Assembly: GCA_947501615.1 (NCBI GenBank)
Contig: CANMWK010000015.1
Coordinates: 1 to 64,000, forward strand
Length of the DNA stretch: 64,000 nt
Origin: an uncultured Tenacibaculum sp.
GTDB lineage: Bacteria > Bacteroidota > Bacteroidia > Flavobacteriales > Flavobacteriaceae
Direction of reading: 5' to 3'
The first letter of the stretch is position 1. Each line of letters starts with the position of its first letter. Below are positions 35,180-43,993 of this stretch, piece by piece. The notes beneath the pieces are model-generated. The model did no database searches and was not told where the DNA came from. It saw only the letters and a program-made list of their open reading frames with translations. Both the position numbers and the translations under genes were made by a program.

Positions 35180-35418
35180 ATACTTATTATGATCAAAAAC
35201 TATTGGATCTAAAATTGTTTTAATTCAGCTATTTACGTACGTTAATACGTTATGATATAACTATTCTAAAGCTATCCATACGTTCTATTATAAAATTAAT
35301 AGTGTATTACTTTTTGCATTTTTTGTAAAATTAAATAAGAGGTATTTAACTTTTGATTTTGTGAAGTTTATCTGCTAGAAAAATTCAAAACTAATGAACT
35401 GTAATTTTTCACTACTAA

Positions 35419-36231
35419 TTATTTTAATAAATCACTAATTTTTGTGTCAGTTGACAAATCGAGATCATTAAGATGAATGTAATTAAAAATATCTCCTATT
35501 TTCTTAGGCTTTTCCTTTAAACAGGTTAAATAATTCTTTTCAAAACCTTTCTCTTTCAATTTCTCTAAAACCTGATTAATAAACTTTACAGTAACATTTT
35601 TATCGCAGACAAACCTAAACTTGAGTATTTTTAATTCTTCATCAGTATATCTACTTTCTACATCTTCGATAAAATCATTAACATCTTCAAGCTCTAGAAA
35701 CTTGTCTCTAACTTGAATCCTAATCTTATCTTTAAAAAAAATGTCTTTAGAATATTTAGGTTTTCCTATTATAATACTTTCTATTAATAATTCTTGTTTA
35801 AATGTGATTGACTCTATTTTTAAATTTTCGTTTCGTGGATAACTTATATTGATAAATAAATCTTTTTCATAATCTTTTAGAACTTGCGAATTTGTTAACT
35901 CGTATTTATTTCCAACGAAATCCCCATAATCTTGCACATTCTTTAAAAATATTTTTTTACCATCTATATTGAAACTATATTCAAAGAAACCACCGCAATC
36001 ACCTGTTATAAGGTTTTTATTTTTCAAATTGTGCCTAATACTATATGGATTAAATGTGTATTTTTCACAATAAGCAATTGAATCTTTTTCATTTTGAATA
36101 TTGATTGTAAAATAATCTCTATCAGATTCTGACCGCTTAATATGCCAATAACCTTCAATTTTCGATTCATTATTACACCCTAAAAAGGCTAAAAGAATGA
36201 TTAATGGTGTAAATTTGATTTCATTTTTCAT
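35419..36231 (-). CDS. Lipoprotein of unknown function
   Basis: 270 residues with a lipoprotein signal (MKNEIKFTPLIILLAFLGC, lipobox FLGC, C19). The first half resembles a small beta-rich domain (IEGYWHIKRSESDRDYFTIN); the second half is alpha/beta with a SRYTDEELKILKFRFVCDKN segment and NVTVKFINQVLEKLKEKG, somewhat like biopolymer-transport (ExbD) periplasmic domains, but I would not assign this. It lies 16 nt downstream of the GH3 fusion gene on the same strand. Confidence 0.7.
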   Translation of the reverse strand: MKNEIKFTPLIILLAFLGCNNESKIEGYWHIKRSESDRDYFTINIQNEKDSIAYCEKYTFNPYSIRHNLKNKNLITGDCGGFFEYSFNIDGKKIFLKNVQDYGDFVGNKYELTNSQVLKDYEKDLFINISYPRNENLKIESITFKQELLIESIIIGKPKYSKDIFFKDKIRIQVRDKFLELEDVNDFIEDVESRYTDEELKILKFRFVCDKNVTVKFINQVLEKLKEKGFEKNYLTCLKEKPKKIGDIFNYIHLNDLDLSTDTKISDLLK

Positions 36232-36247
36232 TGCTTAAATTACCTAA

Positions 36248-39166
36248 CTAATTTACAATAGCATCTTGAATTACTTTTTGAATCTTGGTTCTTATATTAC
36301 TTTTAACCAATTTTCTATTACTCATTGTAGGATATACTCTATTCGATAAAAACACATATACAATTCCTGTATCAGGATCAGCCCAAGTATATGTTCCGGT
36401 AAAACCGCTATGTCCAAAACTATTTTCTGAAACACAACCACAAGTTGGTTTTTCTCTAGGATTAATTTGAGGTTTATCAAAACCTAAACCTCTTCTATTA
36501 CGAACCTGAGGATAGTATCTTGTATTAAATTTCTCTATAGTTTCAGGTCTAAAATACTTTACACCTCCATAAGTTCCTCCTTGTAAATACATTTGCATAA
36601 TTTTTGCTACGTCATTTGCATTTGCAAATAAACCTGCATGACCTCCTACTCCACCTTGCATAGCAGCTCCCATGTCATGTACATATCCACGTAATAATTG
36701 CTCTCTATAATAATCGTCTTTTTCTGTAGGTACAATCTCCTTCCAATTAAATTTTTGAAGTGGTAAATACGAAGTTCTATTTAAACCTAATGATGCATAA
36801 AATTCATCTTCAACAACCTCATCCAAACGTTTTTTATACTTTCTCTCCACAACATCTTTTAATATATAATACCCTAAATCACTGTATTTGTAACCTGCTC
36901 TATCTCTTAAATCAGACTCTTTAATTCTAGTATGAATAGAGTCTGTATAAACTTTACTCAGATACAAATTTTTAGCCACTTTTATAGGAAACTCTTTAGA
37001 CTTTTTTGTCCTGTAATATTCCTGAGATACTTTGCCCGTAACAGAATCTATTGTTCTTGTGTAAAATGGAATCCATGACTTTAATCGCGCGTAATGCGAT
37101 AAAATTTGCTTGATATTTAAATTTTCTTTGTTACTTTCTTTATACGATGGTAATAAATCTACTAGATCTGAATGAAGCGATAGTTTTCTATCTTCCTCTA
37201 ATTTCATTACTGCTGGTAAGGTTGATAAAATTTTAGTTAATGAGGCTAAATCATAAACATCTGATTTCTTTACTTTTCTTCTTTTCGAATCTGTTTGATA
37301 ACCAAATGTTTTATGATACACTACTTTACCGTGTCGTGCAATTAAAACTTGCCCACCAGGAGCCATCTTTTGCTTTAAAATAGTATCAATATAACGATCT
37401 ACATATTTTAAAGTGTCTCTTGATAAATTTACAGCTTCGGGAATTGTATATTCAAATCTATTAAGAGGTGATATAATCATTCCATGCCCTACTTTGAAAT
37501 CATCTTGAATACTGACTGGTAACTGACCAGAAATTTCAAAAGCTCCAAAAATAGCTTGAGCAGAAAGTTCTTGTGCCAATTTACTGTTCTGATAAGAAAT
37601 AATTATATTATCAATATTTGTAAATGTTTTTACCTGAAGTAAACTATATGGGTTAGCGAAAACATCTAATATTACCCGTTTATTTCTTGAAATTTCCTGT
37701 AACCAAACTAAATCTTGATTAGAAAACTTATAGGATTTCCATGGGTTTTTATTTGATTTATGAAAACCTACAATTACCAAATTGTAGTCTTCTAGCTTTT
37801 TTGTCAGTTTATCTAAATGCTTATCAGAAACCACATCTACTTTAGTATAATTTTGAAGCATTTGTACAAAATGACTTCCATCATCATCTCCTAAAGACAC
37901 ATAAGCTATTTTTTTTAACTCCAATTTTTTAATCGGTAATGTTTCTCTTGTATTTTTTAAAACAGTTAATGATTTTTTAATCAAATCTCTATGCAATAGT
38001 TCATCATAAGTCGTATTTAAATCTACGCGTAAACTATCTGTTCTTATAGGAGTATATGTTTCTAGACCAACTAGATACTTTGCTTTTAAAATTTTTCTTA
38101 CCGACGTATTGATTCTTTCCTCATCTAATTCTCCATTTTCTAATGCTTTTTTAAAAGCTGTAACTGTACTAGGAATATCTTGGGGAATCAATAAAATATC
38201 ATTCCCTGCCAAAAAAGTAGCCAGATTAATTTCAGCAGCCGTGGCATAATTTGCGGCTCCTTTCATATTTAATCCGTCTGTTAATACCAAACCTTGAAAA
38301 CCTAGTTTATCTTGTAATAAATCTGTAACTACATTCTTTGATAAAGAAGAAGGTAAATTCGTATTCGATTCTAAAGAAGGAATACTTAAATGCGCTGTCA
38401 TTACACTAGCTACACCAGCTTCAAACTGTTTTTTAAATGGATATAATTCAATAGAATCTAATCGTTGTACTGTAAAATTTATAGATGGTAGTGTTAAGTG
38501 TGAATCTGAAGCGGTATCTCCATGACCTGGAAAATGTTTTGCATTCGCTAAGACACCAACACTCTGCATTCCTTTAGTAAAAGCTACTGATTTTTCTGCT
38601 ACATTCTCTTTCTTTTCTCCAAAAGAACGATTTCCTATAATTGGATTATTCGGATTTGTATTAATATCTACAACTGGAGCAAAATTCATATGAATTCCAA
38701 CTCTTTTACATTGCTCTCCTATTCTTTTTCCAAGTTTTTCAATTAATTTGGTATCTCTAATTGCTCCTAAGGTCATATTCCAAGGAAAACGATAGGTGTT
38801 TTTTAAACGCATATCCAACCCCCACTCTCCATCAAAACCAATTAATAACGGAACTTTTTTTGCTAAGTTTTGATACGTATTCGTAAGCGCTACTTGCTTT
38901 TCTGGAGTACCTTTCATAAAAATTAAATTACCAACATGATGTTTTGTTATCAAGTCAGAAATAAACTTTTCATGTTTCGCGTCTTTATTAGAATACGCTT
39001 GAACCATAAACAACTGTCCTATTTTTTCTTCAATAGACATGGAATCGATAACATTATCTACCCATTCTTGTTGTAAAATATATTGTTTTGCTCGTAACGG
39101 ATCTAACTGTTGCGCAGTAATAATACCTGTAAATAGTATAGCTAATAATAGTATCTTTTTCTTCAT
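36248..39166 (-). CDS. Glycoside hydrolase family 3 / beta-lactamase fusion protein
   Basis: 972 residues with a signal peptide (MKKKILLLAILFTGIITAQQ). The N-terminal half is a GH3 N-acetylglucosaminidase-type domain (NagZ-like): KHFPGHGDTASDSH at 210-223 carries the catalytic Asp/His loop, and D297 in LTDGLNMKGA is the likely nucleophile. The C-terminal half is a class C beta-lactamase/penicillin-binding-protein-like domain with S642xxK645 (ASLTKIL). A later GHSGFTGTYTW provides the third box. This two-enzyme fusion is typical of Bacteroidota and is thought to act in peptidoglycan turnover in the periplasm. Confidence 0.92.
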   Translation of the reverse strand: MKKKILLLAILFTGIITAQQLDPLRAKQYILQQEWVDNVIDSMSIEEKIGQLFMVQAYSNKDAKHEKFISDLITKHHVGNLIFMKGTPEKQVALTNTYQNLAKKVPLLIGFDGEWGLDMRLKNTYRFPWNMTLGAIRDTKLIEKLGKRIGEQCKRVGIHMNFAPVVDINTNPNNPIIGNRSFGEKKENVAEKSVAFTKGMQSVGVLANAKHFPGHGDTASDSHLTLPSINFTVQRLDSIELYPFKKQFEAGVASVMTAHLSIPSLESNTNLPSSLSKNVVTDLLQDKLGFQGLVLTDGLNMKGAANYATAAEINLATFLAGNDILLIPQDIPSTVTAFKKALENGELDEERINTSVRKILKAKYLVGLETYTPIRTDSLRVDLNTTYDELLHRDLIKKSLTVLKNTRETLPIKKLELKKIAYVSLGDDDGSHFVQMLQNYTKVDVVSDKHLDKLTKKLEDYNLVIVGFHKSNKNPWKSYKFSNQDLVWLQEISRNKRVILDVFANPYSLLQVKTFTNIDNIIISYQNSKLAQELSAQAIFGAFEISGQLPVSIQDDFKVGHGMIISPLNRFEYTIPEAVNLSRDTLKYVDRYIDTILKQKMAPGGQVLIARHGKVVYHKTFGYQTDSKRRKVKKSDVYDLASLTKILSTLPAVMKLEEDRKLSLHSDLVDLLPSYKESNKENLNIKQILSHYARLKSWIPFYTRTIDSVTGKVSQEYYRTKKSKEFPIKVAKNLYLSKVYTDSIHTRIKESDLRDRAGYKYSDLGYYILKDVVERKYKKRLDEVVEDEFYASLGLNRTSYLPLQKFNWKEIVPTEKDDYYREQLLRGYVHDMGAAMQGGVGGHAGLFANANDVAKIMQMYLQGGTYGGVKYFRPETIEKFNTRYYPQVRNRRGLGFDKPQINPREKPTCGCVSENSFGHSGFTGTYTWADPDTGIVYVFLSNRVYPTMSNRKLVKSNIRTKIQKVIQDAIVN

Positions 39167-39248
39167 ATAAATCGTTCACACATTAATTTAATTTGTTTTT
39201 AAATGCTCTTATTTAAAAACATCGGGGATTACTTTACTTTAACAATTC

Positions 39249-39734
39249 TTATACCAAAAATCGACTATGCCAGCTTTTATCTGCTGTTACTTCCCATTTG
39301 GTTTCAAAATCTTCTTTTGTATTTACCATGTTATTAAAAACAACTGTAGCTGCAGTTATTTTTTGCTGTTTGGCATATTCTTGAAAATCTGAAAGTTTTA
39401 CCACATTTATATGCTCGTTGTCTTTAAATGAAATATTCATTTTATCCATTAAATCTACATTGAATTCCTCTTCAATTGATTTAACAAAACGTACCGAAGC
39501 ATCGATAGAACAACCTGAAGCCGAGTTGAAATTTTCATCTATTGCCAATACGATAAACTGATTGTATTTAATCGCAAAAGATCCTTTCAAATCCTCACCA
39601 TGTCTTGTCCATTGATCTATAAACAGTAATGCTCTAGCTGAAATTACTTCTATCTCTTCTTGAGTAAATGTTCTATCCGATTGATATACCCAAACTCTTG
39701 CCGAGCTGGGTAATTCGTTGTAAGGTATGTACAT
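39249..39734 (-). CDS. Conserved protein of unknown function (often mislabelled ABC transporter ATPase)
   Basis: 161 residues. No Walker motifs are present, so an ABC ATPase name seen for such proteins is not supported. It has a conserved N-terminus (LPSSARVWVYQSDRTFTQEE), a central ASGCSIDASVRFVKSIEE and an EVTADKSWHSRF end. It is 2 nt from the exonuclease gene on the same strand, so probably cotranscribed. Cytoplasmic (no signal). Function unknown. Confidence 0.75.
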   Translation of the reverse strand: MYIPYNELPSSARVWVYQSDRTFTQEEIEVISARALLFIDQWTRHGEDLKGSFAIKYNQFIVLAIDENFNSASGCSIDASVRFVKSIEEEFNVDLMDKMNISFKDNEHINVVKLSDFQEYAKQQKITAATVVFNNMVNTKEDFETKWEVTADKSWHSRFLV

Positions 39735-39736
39735 TG

Positions 39737-40567
39737 TTATCTTAAATTAAATTTTTGTTGTAACGCTTTTAACTTTTCTTCATCTGTCATTTCAGGCGTT
39801 TTAGGCGAACTCATTCGTTCTTTTATTTGGCGTAATACTTTTTTAGTATATAATGGAAAGTCTGCTTGTTGAATCCATGAATTATATCCTGGGTTTTCTT
39901 TTAAAACATCTTCTACTTTTCTTCCTTTATATTTTCCAAAAGAAAAGATCTCTTCTTGATCTTCATCAAATAATATGAACCCAGCAAAATCAGCGCGCTT
40001 GGTATGTGAAGAAAATTCGCTCAATGCTTCCACTGAATTTTCTACATCATCATACCTATCTAGTTGAGCTTTTAAAATTTCATAGGTTGCCAAGGTATCT
40101 GCTTCAGCAGAGTGGGCATCTTCTAAATCTTTTCCGCAGTAAAATTTATATCCAGCACTTAATGTTCGCTGTTCTTTTTTATGAAAAATTACTTGTACAT
40201 CGATCGCTTTTCTTTCTTCCATATCAAAATCAATTCCTGCTCTTAGTAATTCTTCAGCTAAAAGCGGAATATCAAATCTATTTGAATTAAATCCAGCAAG
40301 ATCTGCATCAAAAATCATTTCATTTACTTTAGATGCCAATTCTTTAAATGTTGGTTCAGTAACGACTTTCTCATTTGTAATTCCATGAACATCTATTGCT
40401 TGTTGTGGAATCTCTATTTCAGGATTTACCAACCAAGTTTTGCTTTCCTGTGTTCCGTTAGGAAATATTTTAAGAATAGAGATTTCAACTATTCTATCTG
40501 TTGCTATATTTATTCCAGTTGTTTCTAAATCGAAAAAAACGATAGGTTTTTTCAAGTTTAACTCCAT
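39737..40567 (-). CDS. 3'-5' exonuclease, DnaQ-like, with C-terminal DUF3820 domain
   Basis: 276 residues. Exo I is FFDLETTG (D13 and E15), Exo II lies in DLAGFNSNRFDIPLL, and Exo III in AHSAEADTLATYEIL, so all DEDDh residues are visible. It is thus an active-looking proofreading-type or RNA-processing exonuclease. After the exonuclease domain (to about 175) a DUF3820 module follows (FSFGKYKGRKVEDVLKENPG, WIQQADFPLYTKKVLRQI). The combination is common in Bacteroidota. Substrate unknown (DNA or RNA). Confidence 0.9.
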   Translation of the reverse strand: MELNLKKPIVFFDLETTGINIATDRIVEISILKIFPNGTQESKTWLVNPEIEIPQQAIDVHGITNEKVVTEPTFKELASKVNEMIFDADLAGFNSNRFDIPLLAEELLRAGIDFDMEERKAIDVQVIFHKKEQRTLSAGYKFYCGKDLEDAHSAEADTLATYEILKAQLDRYDDVENSVEALSEFSSHTKRADFAGFILFDEDQEEIFSFGKYKGRKVEDVLKENPGYNSWIQQADFPLYTKKVLRQIKERMSSPKTPEMTDEEKLKALQQKFNLR

Positions 40568-40639
40568 ATGAGTATGCTAAAATTTTAATGGTAGTATTTT
40601 AAATTATTGTCACTATACAAAGATGCAATAATAACAGTA

Positions 40640-41500
40640 TTATTCGTTATTCAATCCTTCTTTAAACTCGTTAATTTTATCTAAAAGTTTTTTATCGAGC
40701 GTAGGTTCTTTAAAATCATATTTTTTAAATGCCTCTAAAATAGTACTCGCTACAATAAAACGAGCTGTAGGTTTATTATCTGCAGGAATTATATACCAAG
40801 GTGCATGAGCTGTAGATGTTTTGTTTATCGCATCTTCATAACAAAACTGATATCTATCCCATAATTTACGTTCTTTTAAATCTCCTGCTGAGAATTTCCA
40901 GTTTTTTTCAGGAATATTTAAGCGTCGTAATAATCTATTTTTCTGTTCTTCTTTAGACAGATGCAAAAAGAACTTTAAAATAATTGTTCCGTTTGCAGCA
41001 ATATGTTTTTCAAATTGATTGATACGTTCCATCCTATCATGATAAAAACCATCATCTAAGTCTTCCAAACTTTTAACTGTAGGTATGTTTTCTGAAAATA
41101 CATATTCTGGATGTACACGAGTTACTAAGACATTTTCATAATGTGTTCTATTAAACACTCCTACTTTTCCTTTTGCTGGTAAAGCGATGTAGTGTCTCCA
41201 AAGAAAATCGTGTTTTAACTCTAATTCTGTAGGTACTTTAAAACTATGAACTTCAACTCCTCTTACGTTAAACTGCTTAAAAACTTCTCGAATCAAACTG
41301 TCTTTACCCGCTGTATCCATACCTTGTAAACAAATTAAGGCACTATATTTACCTTCAGCATACATGGTATTCTGCAATTCGGCTATTTTTTTACGTACTT
41401 TTTTAAGTTTTTTTTCAGCATCTTCTATATATTCTAAAGTTTTTTTCTTTGCTAAGGTTACTTCTTCTTTAACTTTATATTTCTCTAAATCCATCTTCAT
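40640..41500 (-). CDS. Polyphosphate kinase 2 family protein, class III-like
   Basis: 286 residues. Walker A GMDTAGKDS is at 60-68 and the lid NRTHYENVL at 117-125. These differ from the tandem PPK2 pair (GRDAAGKGG, DRSWYNRAVVEP) and match class III PPK2, enzymes that can phosphorylate both AMP and ADP using polyphosphate. With the two genes at 6028-7700 this makes three PPK2 genes in the window. It is monocistronic, divergent from the DUF1223 gene. An ATP-regenerating role under starvation is inferred. Confidence 0.88.
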   Translation of the reverse strand: MKMDLEKYKVKEEVTLAKKKTLEYIEDAEKKLKKVRKKIAELQNTMYAEGKYSALICLQGMDTAGKDSLIREVFKQFNVRGVEVHSFKVPTELELKHDFLWRHYIALPAKGKVGVFNRTHYENVLVTRVHPEYVFSENIPTVKSLEDLDDGFYHDRMERINQFEKHIAANGTIILKFFLHLSKEEQKNRLLRRLNIPEKNWKFSAGDLKERKLWDRYQFCYEDAINKTSTAHAPWYIIPADNKPTARFIVASTILEAFKKYDFKEPTLDKKLLDKINEFKEGLNNE

Positions 41501-41604
41501 CCTGTTATTGATGTTATAAATATAAAAAAATATAGTAGGTCTTAAAATGATATTGTAAGTCTTTTCATAAAAAAACTACTAATTTTAAAATTAATTTATT
41601 TGTT

Positions 41605-42327
41605 ATGCGTTACGTTACCATTTTTTTCATTCTTATTTCATTACTGAATGTAAATGCTCAAGAAAAACCAGTTGTTGTTTTAGAGTTATTCACTTCACAA
41701 GGCTGTTCTAGTTGTCCGCCTGCTGATCGATTACTGGAAGAAATTAAACGTAACTCGGACGATAAACGAGTGATTCCTATTGCGTACCATGTAGATTATT
41801 GGGATTATATCGGATGGAAAGATCCTTTTGCTGCTAAAGTGTATACGGATAAACAAAAGAATTATGCCGATAAATTTTTAAGCCGTTCTGTGTACACTCC
41901 TCAATTGGTTATTAATGGCGATGAACATTTTGTTGGTTCTGATAAAGTAAGAATTGAAAGAAGAATTAAACAAATTTTACATAGAGGTTCTAATTCAAAT
42001 ATTATTACGATTTCCAACGCTAATGCAACCACCGATAAAGTAGATTTCACATACAAAGTCGAAGGAAAAACTAAAAAACGTACTATTCATTTCCTTTTGG
42101 TTATTAACAAACGAATAACTCCTGTAAAAAGAGGAGAAAACAGAAATAGAACCTTGGTAAACACTAATATTGTAGTTCTAGAAGAAATAGTTTCTTTACA
42201 ACAAAAAGAAGGCAGTATTTCACTAGCAATCCCTGACATCGTAAAACCTGAAGACACACTTAGATTAGTTGCTATAACAAAAGACAAAGAGTTATTGGTT
42301 ACTTCTGGAACTCAAGTACATCTTTAG
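41605..42327 (+). CDS. DUF1223 thioredoxin-like exported protein
   Basis: 240 residues with a signal peptide (MRYVTIFFILISLLNVNAQ). The ELFTSQGCSSCPPADRLLEE block with C34 and C37 (CSSC) is the DUF1223 thioredoxin-like signature. IPIAYHVDYWDYIGWKDPFA and YTPQLVINGDEHFVGSD are further family blocks. It would act in the periplasm in disulfide or metal handling; no partner is adjacent. A divergent gene pair with the PPK2 at 41500. Confidence 0.85.
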   Translation: MRYVTIFFILISLLNVNAQEKPVVVLELFTSQGCSSCPPADRLLEEIKRNSDDKRVIPIAYHVDYWDYIGWKDPFAAKVYTDKQKNYADKFLSRSVYTPQLVINGDEHFVGSDKVRIERRIKQILHRGSNSNIITISNANATTDKVDFTYKVEGKTKKRTIHFLLVINKRITPVKRGENRNRTLVNTNIVVLEEIVSLQQKEGSISLAIPDIVKPEDTLRLVAITKDKELLVTSGTQVHL

Positions 42328-42449
42328 TAAAAAACAGATTAGTTTCTTAATTTTTCAATTGTTTTTTTCTTGAGTATAATAACAATTACCAATCACTTTT
42401 AAAAAGTAAGTCGTTGTATTCTGAGTACATTCATCAAAAAATTATATAG

Positions 42450-42959
42450 ATGAATACTACAGTAATTATTAAAGCAAGTTCTAATAAAAACGGAAATACT
42501 CAAAAAGTAATAGATCAGTTAAATAATGAATTTAATTTTGATGTAATAGACTTACTTGATTATACTATTGGACATTTTGATTATGATTTTAAAAATGCAG
42601 ATGATGATTTTATTCCTTTATTACATAAAATAATAGAAAAGTACGATACTATTATTTTTGCAACACCCGTATATTGGTATACCATGAGCGGAATTTTAAA
42701 GGTATTTTTTGATCGTTTATCTGATCTTTTACATTATCAAAAAGAACTAGGAAAACAACTTAGAGGGAAAAACATGGCAATGATAAGTAACTCTGGTGAA
42801 AATGACCGAAGACAAGGTTTTGAAATGCCTTTTATCGAAAGCGCAAAATATTTAGGCATGCATTATCTTGGCGATATCCATGTATGGTTTTCAGAAGACG
42901 AAAGTAATATTCATCATGAAGCTATTCAGCAAATACAAAAGTTTAAAAATATATTATAA
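42450..42959 (+). CDS. Flavodoxin-like NAD(P)H-dependent oxidoreductase
   Basis: 169 residues. N-terminal IIKASSNKNGNTQKVIDQLN has the phosphate-binding loop of FMN flavodoxin-like reductases, and TIIFATPVYWYTMSGILKVF plus FDRLSD are the family's isoalloxazine-binding region. Typical family roles are quinone or iron reduction. It lies 55 bp upstream of the ArsR gene on the same strand but the ArsR-type operator lies between them. Confidence 0.85.
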   Translation: MNTTVIIKASSNKNGNTQKVIDQLNNEFNFDVIDLLDYTIGHFDYDFKNADDDFIPLLHKIIEKYDTIIFATPVYWYTMSGILKVFFDRLSDLLHYQKELGKQLRGKNMAMISNSGENDRRQGFEMPFIESAKYLGMHYLGDIHVWFSEDESNIHHEAIQQIQKFKNIL

Positions 42960-42985
42960 GAGTTAACGTTTATTTTAATTCTTTT

Positions 42986-43004
42986 ATCGTAATATTGCAA
43001 TATA
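42986..43004 (+). promoter_or_regulatory. Candidate ArsR operator, box 1
   Basis: ATCGTAATATTGCAATATA, 11 nt before the arsR-like ATG. It is partly palindromic (ATATTGCAATAT) and repeats at 43365-43380 with two changes. It overlaps a near-match to the -7 element (TAATATTG), as expected of an autorepressor site. Confidence 0.5.
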
Positions 43005-43014
43005 CAAATTACAC

Positions 43015-43347
43015 ATGGGAGTAACTAAATCTGAAATATTTTCACAAAGTCAAAACGATATAGCACAAATTGCTAAGGTATTAGGACATCCTGCAAGAAT
43101 TGCTATTTTAGAACATATAGCCAAAGTTAAAACTTGTATTTGTGGAGATTTAGTCAATGAAATTGGTTTAGCACAACCAACAATCTCTCAACATTTGAAA
43201 GAGTTAAAAAATATTGGAATTTTAAAAGGAAATATAGAAGGTACAAGTATTTGTTATTGCTTGAATAATGAAAAATGGGAAGAAATAAAGATAGTTTTAC
43301 ATCAATTTTTAAACATATTCTCAAATACTAGTAGTAATTGCTGCTAA
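43015..43347 (+). CDS. ArsR/SmtB family metalloregulator
   Basis: 110 residues, winged helix: VLGHPARIAILEHIA, LVNEIGLAQPTISQHLKELK and IEGTSICYCLN. C41 and C43 in KTCICGDL match the alpha-3 arsenic/antimony/bismuth-binding site of ArsR, and the protein ends NCC (C109-C110). It would repress its own gene and the two downstream genes and release DNA on binding As(III) or a similar ligand. It heads a three-gene cluster. Confidence 0.9.
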   Translation: MGVTKSEIFSQSQNDIAQIAKVLGHPARIAILEHIAKVKTCICGDLVNEIGLAQPTISQHLKELKNIGILKGNIEGTSICYCLNNEKWEEIKIVLHQFLNIFSNTSSNCC

Positions 43348-43364
43348 AAAATTTGAATACTTCA

Positions 43365-43380
43365 ATCGTAATATCACAAT
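43365..43380 (+). promoter_or_regulatory. Candidate ArsR operator, box 2 (overlaps a start codon)
   Basis: ATCGTAATATCACAAT differs from box 1 at two of 16 positions. It lies 18 nt after the arsR-like stop and its last two bases are the first two of the ATG at 43379 of the phosphatase gene. It could be a second operator or a copy of the arsR promoter region. Confidence 0.4.
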
Positions 43381-43987
43381 GAACACGAATTTAATTAAAA
43401 CAATAGCAACAATTTCTTCTTTAGAAATTAGTAATGAAAGAAAGGAAAGGTTACAACCACTTATCTCATATATTAAAGAGAAAAGAACAACAAAAGAAGA
43501 GATACGCATTAACTTTATTTGTACGCACAACTCAAGAAGAAGTCATTTAGGACAAATATGGATGCAAACGTTAGCTAATCATTTTCAGATTGATAATTTA
43601 AAAACATATTCCGGCGGTACAGAAGCAACTGCTTTAGCATTACCAATTGCAGATACATTAAAAAATCAAGGTTTTGAGGTGAACATCATTGGCGAAAATG
43701 AAAATCCAATTTATGCTATTAAATATGATGCAATTTCCCATCCCATTATTGGCTTTTCTAAACGTTATGACGATTCATTTAATCCGAACGCTAATTTTGC
43801 AGCAGTGATGACATGCTCACAAGCTGACGAAGGATGTCCTTTTGTTGCTGGTACTGATAAAAGAATTGCTATTACTTATGAAGATCCTAAAATTTCTGAT
43901 AACACTGATAAACAGACACAGACTTATTTAGAAAGGAGCAATCAAATTGCTTCAGAAATGTACTTTGTTTTATCACAATTAAATTAA
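43379..43987 (+). CDS. Arsenate reductase-like phosphatase (LMW-PTP fold)
   Basis: 202 residues. The CX5R loop is ICTHNSRRSH (C48 to R54), with SGGTEATALALPIADTLKNQ and ADEGCPFVAGTDKRIAITYE, DPKISDNTD. It is a paralog of the gene at 5375-6010 (same P-loop, same end). Its place behind ArsR suggests arsenate detoxification or signalling. No arsB/acr3 pump is present in the window, so a complete resistance operon is not shown. Confidence 0.78.
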   Translation: MNTNLIKTIATISSLEISNERKERLQPLISYIKEKRTTKEEIRINFICTHNSRRSHLGQIWMQTLANHFQIDNLKTYSGGTEATALALPIADTLKNQGFEVNIIGENENPIYAIKYDAISHPIIGFSKRYDDSFNPNANFAAVMTCSQADEGCPFVAGTDKRIAITYEDPKISDNTDKQTQTYLERSNQIASEMYFVLSQLN

Positions 43988-43993
43988 ACAATT

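Noticed and set aside
39249-39734. ABC transporter ATPase label for this protein
   Set aside because: No Walker A, Walker B or signature motif exists, and the protein is only 161 residues.
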